64,000 bases of DNA, taken from contig JAFDXK010000001.1 in assembly GCA_018267965.1 (NCBI GenBank), positions 248,001 through 312,000 on the forward strand. Direction: 5' to 3'. The notes under the pieces were generated by a model. The model made no database searches and was not told the origin of the DNA. It saw nothing but the letters and a program-made list of their open reading frames with translations. This document shows positions 26,494 to 34,735 of the stretch, piece after piece. The position numbers and the translations under genes were made by a program. The stretch's first letter is position 1. The number at the start of each line of letters is the position of its first letter. Source of the stretch: Bacteroidota bacterium (GTDB lineage: Bacteria > Bacteroidota > Bacteroidia > Chitinophagales > Chitinophagaceae).

Positions 26494-26620
26494 CAAATAT
26501 ACCTAACAATGAAAACAAAACATACCACCCTTGTCAATACACTGTATTGACATCCCCTCCTTACTAAGGAGGGGAAAGAGGGGAGGTTGAACTAAAAACA
26601 ATGAAGATAAATACGAGTTA
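26494..26620 (-). repeat. 127-bp direct repeat with hairpins, copy 1
   Basis: This copy is nearly identical to 27043-27169 (exact offset 549). It contains CAAATATA (minus-strand TATATTTG), a hairpin GTCAATAC / GTATTGAC and a CCCTCCTTA-type palindrome. It runs from the stop codon of one membrane gene to just before the start of the next. Confidence 0.88.
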
Positions 26621-27037
26621 AAAAATGTCAAGCCAATCTATGAATTCGAGTACAGGGATGACAGCGGCAAGTAAGTTGAGTATAAATATGGAGTAGTATT
26701 TTTTGTTGTACCTACTGTAATACTTTGAATACTCAAGTGCGAAAAAGGAGATGACAATAAGTGCGCGTGACGTATAGGTGACGATTTGCATAAGAGTTAG
26801 GAAGCTGTCTATAGATCGTATGATATGTATTCGGAAGCTTGCCAGGAAAGATAGGATAATGAATATGGTCAAGACGATAATTGGGAATAACATAATAACA
26901 TGAGAAGCAATTTTGCTTACGGGATTGAGCTGAGAGGGAATAGTTGAGGATTTTCTCAGAGGAGAAAATTGATGTATCATCAACCATATTCCCTGGTACA
27001 ATGCAAAAGATGCTATAACGATAAGTAACCTAGTCAC
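26618..27037 (-). CDS. Small membrane protein (moron cluster)
   Basis: This protein of about 139 aa has four hydrophobic segments (LLIVIASFALYQGIWLMI, VIMLFPIIVLTIFIILSFLA and others). The GTG at 27037 is chosen by analogy with its neighbour; a TTG at 27058 is also in frame. It is exactly flanked by two copies of a 127-bp direct repeat, so gene plus repeat form a 549-bp unit. The function is unknown. Confidence 0.55.
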   Translation of the reverse strand: MTRLLIVIASFALYQGIWLMIHQFSPLRKSSTIPSQLNPVSKIASHVIMLFPIIVLTIFIILSFLASFRIHIIRSIDSFLTLMQIVTYTSRALIVISFFALEYSKYYSRYNKKYYSIFILNLLAAVIPVLEFIDWLDIF

Positions 27038-27042
27038 CAAAC

Positions 27043-27169
27043 CAAATATACCTAACAATGAAGATAAAACATACCACCCTTGTCAATACGCTGTATTGAC
27101 ATCCTCTCCTTACTAAGGAGGGGAAAGAGGGGAGGTTGAACTAAAAACAATGAAAACAAATACCAGTTA
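27043..27169 (-). repeat. 127-bp direct repeat with hairpins, copy 2
   Basis: This is the second copy of the repeat at 26494-26620. The few differences include one base in the loop of the GTCAATAC hairpin and one in the C-run of the palindrome. Confidence 0.88.
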
Positions 27170-27172
27170 ATG

Positions 27173-27562
27173 CTACAGAAGCCATGATGATGTGCCTTCT
27201 TCTTTTACTGCAATAATTATTAAAAGAAACAGGCACCAGCAGAATATGTATATCGGTGTTGCCAACAGATACCATTTATTCTTTCGGGCAAGATGGAAAA
27301 TATAATAATCGATGGCTATGATATTGCTGAATAATAATAGGATACCTGATTGAATGAATATAACATCAGGTACTTGTCTGAAAGTTATTGTTATGGTAAA
27401 AATCAAATAAACTAAAGGGTAATAAACAGTATAGAAGGTTAACCATTGATACCATTCAGCTACTGTGTTGCCTTTTTTATAAGGTGATATTAACCGGTAT
27501 AGCAATAAGCAAATAACAAGGCTTATAAATATTAACCCTATAGTTTGAATGAATTGAGACAT
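27173..27562 (-). CDS. Small membrane protein (moron cluster)
   Basis: This protein of about 129 aa starts MSQFIQTIGLIFISLVICLL. It has four membrane segments spread through the sequence. TATATTTG is present about 20 bases upstream, as for its neighbours, so each gene of this cluster may have its own promoter. The function is unknown. Confidence 0.55.
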   Translation of the reverse strand: MSQFIQTIGLIFISLVICLLLYRLISPYKKGNTVAEWYQWLTFYTVYYPLVYLIFTITITFRQVPDVIFIQSGILLLFSNIIAIDYYIFHLARKNKWYLLATPIYIFCWCLFLLIIIAVKEEGTSSWLL

Positions 27563-27592
27563 ACTTTTTTCACTTGTCAAATATATAATTCA

Positions 27593-28147
27593 TTAACCCC
27601 AATTGCCGCTATAGCTGGAGCAACAGATTAAAGCAAAAAATGCAGATACTATGAACAGTGCCCCGTTTATCAGAAATATGAGTATATACGCCGGTGTTAC
27701 GCGTATCATCAACCTGAATGAAAAAGCTGTAGCTATGAAAAACACAGTGGGTGCAATGCGTATGCATACATCAAATACATTATCGTTGAAGCTGAGGAGG
27801 TTTGAGAAGAGGGTTGTGAATATGCTTAAGATAGCTATAAAAAAAGGTATAACTGCCCACAGCTTTTCGGTTGTGTCTCCGCTGAAGAAAGGGGGGTATC
27901 CCAATGCCCAGCGAAAAGAGAAGAATAATAGCAGTGCTATAAATAGTGTAGCTACTCCAAGCATCTCCTCGTGCCGTGAAAGTTGGCTGCTGAGTATGTT
28001 GAAGGCAAAGAAAATGTATAGTACTGCTCCGGCAGATAGTATTCCCAGCCTGAGATTCCATTGGTCTTTGTGCTGTGCAAGGGTTCTGAGTGGGAAGTAT
28101 AGCAGCATGGATGCTGCTATAAAGAAAATAATGATCGCAAAAAACAT
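27593..28147 (-). CDS. Small membrane protein (moron cluster)
   Basis: This 184-aa protein has about six hydrophobic helices (FFAIIIFFIAASMLLYF, LYIFFAFNILSSQL, LWAVIPFFIAILSIFTTLF and others). It is the first gene of the minus-strand cluster. No family is recognised. The frames open on the plus strand here are shadows of this hydrophobic gene. Confidence 0.55.
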   Translation of the reverse strand: MFFAIIIFFIAASMLLYFPLRTLAQHKDQWNLRLGILSAGAVLYIFFAFNILSSQLSRHEEMLGVATLFIALLLFFSFRWALGYPPFFSGDTTEKLWAVIPFFIAILSIFTTLFSNLLSFNDNVFDVCIRIAPTVFFIATAFSFRLMIRVTPAYILIFLINGALFIVSAFFALICCSSYSGNWG

Positions 28148-28231
28148 AAAAGGGGTGTGTGGTTTCAGTGCCTATGTTTCAAACCCTGTGCCTGATAATG
28201 CTAAGAAAATGTAAAAAGAAAAAAAACTCTT

Positions 28232-28644
28232 GTCATTGCGAGGGACGAAGCAATCTCGTATTAACATGGAAAAACTAATTTTTAAAAATGAGTAAAGGCG
28301 GTACTGTATATATCATGACAACATCTAACAGACGTGTGCTGTATGTTGGAGTTACATCTGATTTGATAGGAAGGGTATGGGAGCACAGGAATAAGGTAAA
28401 TCCTAAGAGCTTTACTGCAAAGTATAACTGTGTGATGCTGGTATATTATGCTGATTTCAGTTCTATAGCAAATGCGATAGCTGAGGAGAAAAGAATTAAA
28501 GGTTGCAGCAGACAGCATAAAGATGACTTGATTGATGCTATGAACCCGGAATGGAAAGACTTATGGGACGATATTCGACTTTAATGTATGGATACGAGAT
28601 TGCTTCGTGCATATTTACATTCGTAAATACTCCCTCGCAATGAC
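28232..28644 (+). mobile_element. GIY-YIG single-gene element with 29-bp terminal inverted repeats
   Basis: The left end GTCATTGCGAGGGACGAAGC (full arm 28232-28260) has an exact reverse complement at the right end (28593-28608 plus 28632-28644). The right arm is split by a 23-bp insert centred on ATTTAC-ATTC-GTAAAT. The only gene inside is the GIY-YIG nuclease. Repeats of the CATTGCGAGG type are widespread in bacterial genomes. Confidence 0.7.
28288..28584 (+). CDS. GIY-YIG nuclease family protein
   Basis: This 98-aa protein is a single GIY-YIG domain of the UvrC/YhbQ-like type. It has VYIMTTSNRRVLYVGVTSDL (the GIY and YIG strands read VYI and YVG), R in LIGRVWEHR, and the catalytic Glu in AIAEEKRIKG. 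Such proteins are presumed DNA endonucleases. It is the only gene between the 29-bp inverted repeats at 28232 and 28644. This suggests a nuclease-driven, homing-like or REP-like spread of the unit. Confidence 0.85.
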   Translation: MSKGGTVYIMTTSNRRVLYVGVTSDLIGRVWEHRNKVNPKSFTAKYNCVMLVYYADFSSIANAIAEEKRIKGCSRQHKDDLIDAMNPEWKDLWDDIRL

Positions 28645-28669
28645 GATTAAAAACAAAAAATAAACACCA

Positions 28670-28987
28670 TCACATGAAAAATACACCACCTGCCGTAATA
28701 GCTACCAGCAGTATGGCTTCTACCCAAAGACATTCCCTGCGGCTCAATTGCAATACGAACATCAATAGCTCTGTAATGAACGCAAACAGCAATAAGCCTA
28801 CCCATGCGCTTAGGAAATACATTTTGGGTTTTCCGCCGATGAGCATCATAATCAGCCCGATGGGTAATGAACCGATAAGCAACGCACGAAAAACGGTGAT
28901 GCGCTCTTTGTAGAGCGGCAGGTACGTTTTGTAATCTGTGATGTACTTACGATACGGGTTGATGTGTTTGTATAATTTGTTTAGCAC
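28670..28987 (-). CDS. Small membrane protein
   Basis: This protein of about 105 aa has a GTG start (an internal start is possible). A basic N-terminus (NKLYKHINPYRKYITDYK) is followed by three to four membrane segments (ALLIGSLPIGLIMMLIGG, LSAWVGLLLFAFITELLMF, EAILLVAITAGGVFFM). It lies on the minus strand between the GIY-YIG unit and the replication module. The function is unknown. Confidence 0.5.
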   Translation of the reverse strand: MLNKLYKHINPYRKYITDYKTYLPLYKERITVFRALLIGSLPIGLIMMLIGGKPKMYFLSAWVGLLLFAFITELLMFVLQLSRRECLWVEAILLVAITAGGVFFM

Positions 28988-29153
28988 GAGTGTGGTAGTA
29001 TGTGACAGAAAATTACGAACAGCAAACGCGTATTAAAACTGTTTTGAAAACAATAACAACCGAATAACAAAAGAGAAGCCCTAAATACGAATACCTAAAT
29101 CCTAAAAGATTAGAGCTTAGATATTAGAGATTAGCATTTTTAAACACTTCACT

Positions 29154-30098
29154 ATGAAAAAGAAAAATTATACCAACTGGTTCCCTCACGAACCAAACCC
29201 TGAGAATAACCGTCAATTGAAGGCTATGCGTACTGCCTATGGTATGCAGGGCTATGGCTGCTGGTGGGTGCTGCAGGAGATACTGAGTACCCAACCCGGA
29301 TATAAACTGGACATCAGTCATGAATATGCGATGAACGACCTGGCAGATGATATGCGTATGGATGCCGCCTTTACCGAACAATTTATTAATGACTGTGTAA
29401 CGAAGTTCAAACTGCTGGAATGTGATGATACGCATTTGTGGTGCCCGTATTTGATGGCGCTATTGCAACCATTGGAGGAGAAGAGAGCTTTTTTAAGTGA
29501 ATGTGGTAAGAAAGGGGTAGAGAAGAAGAAAGAAAAGAAGCTTAAGGCTGAAGAAAATGAAAGGGTGGCTGAAGGGGTGCTTGATGTTTTGGAAGCACAG
29601 AACAAAACAAAAGAAAACAAAACAGAAGAAAAGAAAACAACAGAAAACAATAATGCTGTTGATGATGATACTTCTGTAAATACTAAAACGATTATTACCA
29701 ATACTCAAACCATACTCCCTGCCAACCCGTATGCGGATATGACACTGATGATGCAACGTGCCCTGAGTGATAATGAATTTACTTACATCACTATGCAATC
29801 TTTCGGGGTAGATGCAGAAAAACTGCAGCTATGGATGGAAGCCTTTAACCGCAAGCTGGCTTTTGAGGCAGACACCATAAAGAACGATAAGGAATACCGC
29901 AGGCATTTTACCAACTGGCTGAAGTACCGCAATGTGAAACAGGAAGACCCTAACACCTACACACCTGTTACCACCGGACTACCACCGGGCAAACAAAAAG
30001 CTGCCGTTGTGCCGCTGGAGATGCCGCGAAAAAATGTAAAGACATTGCTGGAAGAAAGAAGACTGGAAGAGGAGGAATGGCTGAAGAAATCTTCTTGA
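29154..30098 (+). CDS. Phage replication protein with DUF4373 (Lin1244/Lin1753) domain
   Basis: This 314-aa protein has residues 1-95 (NWFPHEPNPENNRQLKAMRT, YGMQGYGCWWVLQEILSTQP, LADDMRMDAAFTEQFINDCV) matching the DUF4373 winged-helix domain of phage DnaD-like replication initiators. A charged linker rich in K and E follows, then a C-terminal helical domain (FNRKLAFEADTIKNDKEYRR HFTNW). Such proteins help load the helicase at the phage origin, which fits the DnaB gene 127 bases downstream. The start is the ATG that opens the conserved domain. Confidence 0.85.
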   Translation: MKKKNYTNWFPHEPNPENNRQLKAMRTAYGMQGYGCWWVLQEILSTQPGYKLDISHEYAMNDLADDMRMDAAFTEQFINDCVTKFKLLECDDTHLWCPYLMALLQPLEEKRAFLSECGKKGVEKKKEKKLKAEENERVAEGVLDVLEAQNKTKENKTEEKKTTENNNAVDDDTSVNTKTIITNTQTILPANPYADMTLMMQRALSDNEFTYITMQSFGVDAEKLQLWMEAFNRKLAFEADTIKNDKEYRRHFTNWLKYRNVKQEDPNTYTPVTTGLPPGKQKAAVVPLEMPRKNVKTLLEERRLEEEEWLKKSS

Positions 30099-30214
30099 TG
30101 CGATAATGCGGCAATGCGACAATGTGCCAATTGGAATGAAAGAATTAAAAAAACCATGAAACAGGATAATGCGGAATAATTATCGCATTGCCGTATTGTC
30201 CTATTGTCGAATTC
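30099..30214. repeat. ATAATGCGGCAAT-type intergenic repeat between replication genes
   Basis: Units such as GCGATAATGCGGCAATGCGA and ACAATGTGCCAATT are followed by their approximate reverse (TATCGCATTGCCGTATTGTC). A relative is at 23305-23378. The region has no reading frame and could act as an origin or a recombination site; nothing proves this. Confidence 0.6.
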
Positions 30215-30224
30215 TTTTAACAAC

Positions 30225-31553
30225 ATGTACACCCCCTATATAGATTATAACATAGACCTGGAGCGCCATGTGCTGGGTGCGTGCATTGCTTACCGCGATG
30301 CTTTTGTGCAGGTGCAACACCTGCTGAGTGCAGAATGTTTTATCAACGCCTCGCACCGGATGGTATATGAGGCGATAGTGAATGCCTGGGAGCTGGGCTA
30401 CCTGGTAGATAACCATGTGGTGACGATGCAACTGACCCAACGCGGCATAGAAGATATGGACGGGCTGAACCCTGCGGGCTATGTGGGGCTGCTGGTGATG
30501 GACGCTCCGCCTGCTGCCAATATGGTGCAGTGGTGTGTGATGCTGCGCGAGCTGGCTGCACGCCGTGCTATACTGCGCATTAAACAGATGCAACTGACGG
30601 ATGGTGACATTACCGAGGCTGCTGCCGAAATGCAACAGATACTAACCGATGCCATGAGTGTGTGCACGGTGAGCAACTGGCAAACGGCGGGTGCTGCGGC
30701 GCACGAATTGTGTACGCATATACAAACGCTGCTGCACGGCGACGAGGACGATATCATTTCTACAACGTTTTATGATTTGGACCAACTGAACGGTGGTTTC
30801 CGGCCGGGGCAGCTGGTGGTGATAGGTGCACGCCCCGGTGTGGGGAAAAGCGCACTGGCAGGGGCTATAGCACTGCGGGCTGCGCTGCAGGGCAGGCAGG
30901 TGGGCTTTGTGAGTATGGAGATGCCGGCAAGAGAACTCTTTGCGCGTATGGTGAGCACGCACACGGCCACGCCTTATAAGCACCTGGACATTCCGCCGAT
31001 GGGCGGTACAGGCCCCGACGGGCAGTATGAAAAGGTGATGCAACTGGTGCAGCCACTGGCTACGCTGCCCCTGCATTTTGCCGATAATGCCAACCTGACG
31101 ATACATGATATACGCGCCCGTGCCGAACAACTGAAACACGGCAACGGCCTGCACCTGCTGATAGTAGACTACCTGCAACTGATAGCCGAACACGGCGACA
31201 GCAAACGCAGCCGCGAGCAAAACATAAGTGCCATAAGCCGCGGGCTGAAGATGATAGCCATGAACCTGAACATACCGGTGATAGCACTGAGCCAGCTGAA
31301 CCGCGAGAGCGAGAACCGTGCACACAAACGCCCCACACTGGCCGACCTGCGCGAAAGCGGCGCCATAGAACAGGATGCGGATGTGGTGATACTGCTGCAC
31401 CGCGACTGGCGCAGCGGCATACTCATAAACGAGGAGGGCAACAGCACCGAGCACGAGGCCGACCTGGTAATAGCCAAATGGCGCAACGGGGTTTGCACGG
31501 ATATGAAACTGCACTGGGACGGAGCGAAGATGATGTTTAGCGGGGTGGATTGA
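30225..31553 (+). CDS. dnaB: Replicative DNA helicase (DnaB-like)
   Basis: This protein of about 442 aa has an N-terminal DnaB helical domain (residues about 5-110, ERHVLGACIAYRDAFVQVQH). The RecA-like domain has Walker A GARPGVGKSALAGA, SMEMPARELFARM, LLIVDYLQLIAEHG (Walker B), and PVIALSQLNRESE followed by RESGAIEQDADVV. The codon use is GC-richer than that of neighbours. It is the phage helicase paired with the DUF4373 protein. The ATG at 30225 (MYTPYIDYNIDLER) is preferred over TTG 30204. Confidence 0.93.
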   Translation: MYTPYIDYNIDLERHVLGACIAYRDAFVQVQHLLSAECFINASHRMVYEAIVNAWELGYLVDNHVVTMQLTQRGIEDMDGLNPAGYVGLLVMDAPPAANMVQWCVMLRELAARRAILRIKQMQLTDGDITEAAAEMQQILTDAMSVCTVSNWQTAGAAAHELCTHIQTLLHGDEDDIISTTFYDLDQLNGGFRPGQLVVIGARPGVGKSALAGAIALRAALQGRQVGFVSMEMPARELFARMVSTHTATPYKHLDIPPMGGTGPDGQYEKVMQLVQPLATLPLHFADNANLTIHDIRARAEQLKHGNGLHLLIVDYLQLIAEHGDSKRSREQNISAISRGLKMIAMNLNIPVIALSQLNRESENRAHKRPTLADLRESGAIEQDADVVILLHRDWRSGILINEEGNSTEHEADLVIAKWRNGVCTDMKLHWDGAKMMFSGVD

Positions 31554-31805
31554 CCACCCCGGTCTGCGACCACCCCTCCTAAAAACAGGAGGGGAGTTTG
31601 TGGTGTTTTATTTAAGTGCTTCTAAAATATTAAGAGATTCTCCTCCTGTTATTAGGAGGAGTACCGAGGGAAACGAGGGGAGGTGGTAGCAGGATAATAC
31701 TAATCCCCTCTGTGAGAGGGGAGCGTAATGCAAAGCATTACAGGGGTGTGTTTAACAGCCACGAGTGACCCACCCCTTCACCCCTCCGCAGGAGGGGATA
31801 GCGGG
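31554..31805. repeat. Cluster of CCCCTCC/GGAGGGG palindromic elements
   Basis: At least four related elements lie directly after the helicase stop. Their cores are CCCCTCCTAAAAACAGGAGG, CTCCTCCTGTTATTAGGAGG, CCCCTCTGTGAGAGGGG and CCCCTCCGCAGGAGGGG. They are joined by GGGGTGGT-type tails and GCGTAATGCAAAGCATTAC. They belong to the same family as the in-frame elements at 25320 and 25842. From 31806 to 31978 the DNA becomes A/T-rich with no gene. Confidence 0.85.
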
Positions 31806-31978
31806 AAATATAAAATTATAAATGACAAAAGCACCAGTGATTTTCGCAGTTGTATTAACAATTGTTTTAGGACAACCGCAAAATATAATGTTTTAATTTG
31901 TATTTAAAATTATATTTTCATAAATTAGCTACAATGTATATTTAAACTAAATCTCTTATACGCTAAAACTGTAAAGTC

Positions 31979-32263
31979 ATGAGTGTCACTACTGATAGAT
32001 TACGAACTTATACTATGATTTTAAGGCGACCTGTAGCATTAAATTCTTTGGATTGTAATTCTTTTCATGAATATGTGAAAAGTCAAATTCAAGGGGGTAG
32101 GAAACTTTTAAGTTTTATAGTTGTGTCGGATACCACCGATTGTGTTATTGAAGTACAAATGGAATGTTCAAGTTGTGGTAAAAGCGGTCCAAATAGATTT
32201 AGACGAGATTTATTTCTCAATTTTCCTGATGTAAATGCCGACGATATAAAGAGGAAAAGATAA
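31979..32263 (+). CDS. Hypothetical protein of the A/T-rich islet
   Basis: This 94-aa protein carries a possible metal- or redox-type motif CSSCGKSG (residues about 66-73). The rest is mixed (FHEYVKSQIQGGRKLLSFIV) and unrecognised. It is 21 bases upstream of the large GNAT-ASCH-like gene with the same low-GC codon usage, so the two form an operon of foreign composition. The leader is A/T-rich with TATATTTA about 40 bases before the start. Confidence 0.6.
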   Translation: MSVTTDRLRTYTMILRRPVALNSLDCNSFHEYVKSQIQGGRKLLSFIVVSDTTDCVIEVQMECSSCGKSGPNRFRRDLFLNFPDVNADDIKRKR

Positions 32264-32284
32264 AAATAGTCTTCCCTACACCGA

Positions 32285-34102
32285 ATGTTATTTAGGCGAT
32301 TAAGAAATAGCGAACAAAACGAATTAAAAGAGTTTTGTAGAAAGAGTACACGCTGGTCTCGGTATTATGATAGACATGATTTATGGGTGGATAAAGCGCT
32401 TAAAGATGTATCATCATTAGACAGAGTTGTATTTGGGGCATTTGAATTAGATAATACTGAAGGTTATGAACATAATCATAAGTTAGTTGCCTGTCTTTTT
32501 TTAAAACTCTCACAGTTTGAGCATTCTATCGAATTTAAGAGTTTAATTCTCCCAACTGATGATATAATTCTGAACAAAGATTCTATTGATATTGCAAAAA
32601 AGCTCATTGAAAAGGCAATCAGGTTTTGCGAAATTCGTAACATTAGAAAGATAGAAATTGAACTACCACAAGAAGAACATTCTATCATTTCAATTTTTTT
32701 AGAATATAATTTCAAGATTGTAGCTCTTCGAGATAGGTATAACCCTCTTAATACGGTTTGTATTTTAGAACGCTCTATTGGTGATAAATATTACGGTGAT
32801 CCGTTTGATGCAATTAAGTTTGCATATTGGCTTTTAGGGCAATACTTGCCTTGCGAAATAATGAAAGAGGCTATAGAAACTCCCAATGGTATAGTGAAAA
32901 TGCCATTTGTAGCTAATTCAAATTCAAAGATATTTTCAAAAGAAAATCCAACAGGTAATAAGAAAAGGCTTAGAGGTATATTATGGATAATTGAATCTTC
33001 TGAATCTCCCGATGATGATATTGGATATGTAATAAAAGAATCTAGGAAAAATGAAGGAATATCTCTACTGTTAATTGACTTCTTAACTGAAGATCAAAAA
33101 AAAGAATTAGCAAATAACAAGATTATTTTTTTTGATAAAGTTGAAGCAAAAGAGATAGCTGGAGGGGATATTTCGTCTATGAATATTCCAATCAATAATA
33201 ATGAAATTGGTGGAGTTATAACTGTATTAGAATATGAACAGATAATAAAATACTCAAGACGCGAAACACTAACATATTATTTGTTCAGTGGTCTACACGA
33301 AGGTTTAAATTTGCCTGATAATGAGTCTACAATTTTGGCAATATATTGTCCTAACTGGGAAAATAATGCTGCTGGCATAGTCGGTTTTTCTGAAATTGAG
33401 AGGATTAATAGATTGAAATTTAGAGATTTATTAAATGAACCCATTCCTCATGATAGTGCTTTAAGTAAGGAGGATTTATACTTCTATGGAACGTATAGTT
33501 TTGATGAAAGAGTCGCAAAGTTAGATTGTAATCAATTACATATTTTCTCTAAACCTTTACCAATTCGCAATGGGGAGTGGATTAATAGTCAGAACGTAAG
33601 GGATTATTTATATAATGAAATAATATGCAATGGTATTAACTCAACATATCTTGACAATGCTTCGTGTTATAACATAAAGCAAATAAAAGAGAAAACTACA
33701 TTATTAGAAAACTCTCAAAAACATGAAATTATGATTGAAAGTATTATTACAGCTATAAGTGTCCTTGCAGATCTGACCGATATTGGAAGTTTTACTCAAG
33801 ATCAGGTTGTTAGATTTAAAAATAACCTTAATAGAGAAAGCAAAAAGACAGAATCGAAAATTTCAAATTCGCCTCGTGTAGCCATTTTAATAGACACACA
33901 TATACAAGAACTAGATTCTGCTATAACTTCTTATAAAAACATAAGAAATGCTAATGATTATAATAATCCCGAGAAGGATAATTATTCAAAAATAATAGCC
34001 TCGCGAGCCCTAAAGGTCCTGGAAACAATTAAACCTTTTAAAGATAATTTGAGTGACTATGATGATTTAGTAGTATTCTTTCAAAATATTACTAAAGTAT
34101 AA
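32285..34102 (+). CDS. Large protein with GNAT-like N-terminus and ASCH/PUA-like middle domain
   Basis: This 605-aa protein is low-GC. Residues about 40-160 resemble a GNAT acetyltransferase (LVACLFLKLSQFEHSIEFKS, the long helix DIAKKLIEKAIRFCEIRN, then IISIFLEYNFKIVAL). Residues about 310-425 fit the ASCH/PUA-like pattern (STILAIYCPNWENNAAGIVG, SALSKEDLYFYGTYSF, QLHIFSKPLPI). The C-terminal 150 residues are helical (SVLADLTDIGSFTQDQ). Domain calls are by eye and need profile searches. It is coupled to the small CxxC gene upstream. A nucleic-acid modification or defence role is possible but only inferred. Confidence 0.65.
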   Translation: MLFRRLRNSEQNELKEFCRKSTRWSRYYDRHDLWVDKALKDVSSLDRVVFGAFELDNTEGYEHNHKLVACLFLKLSQFEHSIEFKSLILPTDDIILNKDSIDIAKKLIEKAIRFCEIRNIRKIEIELPQEEHSIISIFLEYNFKIVALRDRYNPLNTVCILERSIGDKYYGDPFDAIKFAYWLLGQYLPCEIMKEAIETPNGIVKMPFVANSNSKIFSKENPTGNKKRLRGILWIIESSESPDDDIGYVIKESRKNEGISLLLIDFLTEDQKKELANNKIIFFDKVEAKEIAGGDISSMNIPINNNEIGGVITVLEYEQIIKYSRRETLTYYLFSGLHEGLNLPDNESTILAIYCPNWENNAAGIVGFSEIERINRLKFRDLLNEPIPHDSALSKEDLYFYGTYSFDERVAKLDCNQLHIFSKPLPIRNGEWINSQNVRDYLYNEIICNGINSTYLDNASCYNIKQIKEKTTLLENSQKHEIMIESIITAISVLADLTDIGSFTQDQVVRFKNNLNRESKKTESKISNSPRVAILIDTHIQELDSAITSYKNIRNANDYNNPEKDNYSKIIASRALKVLETIKPFKDNLSDYDDLVVFFQNITKV

Positions 34103-34195
34103 TTGTTCTTTTATTAGCCGATCTTCTATTTTTATAAATATCCAATAATAATAATTTTGTTGTAAATTTGTCATAGATATTTAATAGCCCACCCT

Positions 34196-34552
34196 ATGCA
34201 CCCTAATCATAAAATGTCCTCGGGAGAGAGGGCTGTTGCAGCGTTCCTGAGTGCTGCAGGTATTCGCTGGCTGTTTGAGAGCCCCGTATTCGTTACAGAT
34301 GATAATGGCCGCCCGCGTATTTGGTGCCCCGATTTCTTCCTTACAGATTTGGGTATGCATATAGAGGTCATGGGCCCCAAAGGCAATTATCCCTACAGAG
34401 AGACTGTGTATGATGCCAACTGCCTGTTGGTTCTCTTCATAGACCCGTATCGTAACGCAGACTGGCAGCGTTCGCTGACAGACCAGTTGTGCTGCGTACA
34501 GCATTACCGCAGTTGCCTTGTGCTGGGGCTTATGCGCAAGGATGCTGCATAA
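34196..34552 (+). CDS. PD-(D/E)xK-like nuclease, Vsr/DUF559-type
   Basis: This 118-aa protein has the core CPDFFLTDLGMHIEVMGPKG, which matches the PD-(D/E)xK fold of the Vsr/DUF559 group. The expected Lys is replaced by Met or supplied elsewhere (IEVMGPK). The N-terminus SSGERAVAAFLSAAGIRW matches the leading helix of the group. The perfect -7 element TAAATTTG at 34163 lies 33 bases upstream. GC content returns to the phage level, so it is not part of the preceding islet. A phage nuclease or repair role is likely. Confidence 0.6.
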   Translation: MHPNHKMSSGERAVAAFLSAAGIRWLFESPVFVTDDNGRPRIWCPDFFLTDLGMHIEVMGPKGNYPYRETVYDANCLLVLFIDPYRNADWQRSLTDQLCCVQHYRSCLVLGLMRKDAA

Positions 34553-34686
34553 TACCCCTCCCTCATTTCTTATCCGTTCGTTAACAACGGGGCGCTGTGC
34601 ATAAACTACTAACATTAGGGATGTACAGGCTTGTAGCCCGTAGTATGTTTGCATTACAGACCACAACAAAAAAGCAAAACACAAAC

Positions 34687-34716
34687 ACCGCCCTGCGGCG
34701 CATAAGGCAGGGCGGT
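34687..34716 (+). terminator. Strong intrinsic terminator
   Basis: A 10-bp stem ACCGCCCTGC / GCAGGGCGGT with a 10-base loop is followed by ATTTTTAAAC. It lies 135 bases past the nuclease gene. Confidence 0.88.
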
Positions 34717-34735
34717 ATTTTTAAACAAAAAGCCA

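Noticed and set aside
26501-26592. Integron attC-like site (ACCTAAC ... GTTGAAC) at the 127-bp repeats
   Set aside because: The two ends fit RYYYAAC and GTTRRRY only loosely and are not complementary to each other; no integrase is seen; both patterns are frequent by chance.
27651-28214. Plus-strand open frame of 187 codons
   Set aside because: It is the complement of a minus-strand gene with clear membrane helices and has no protein-like pattern.
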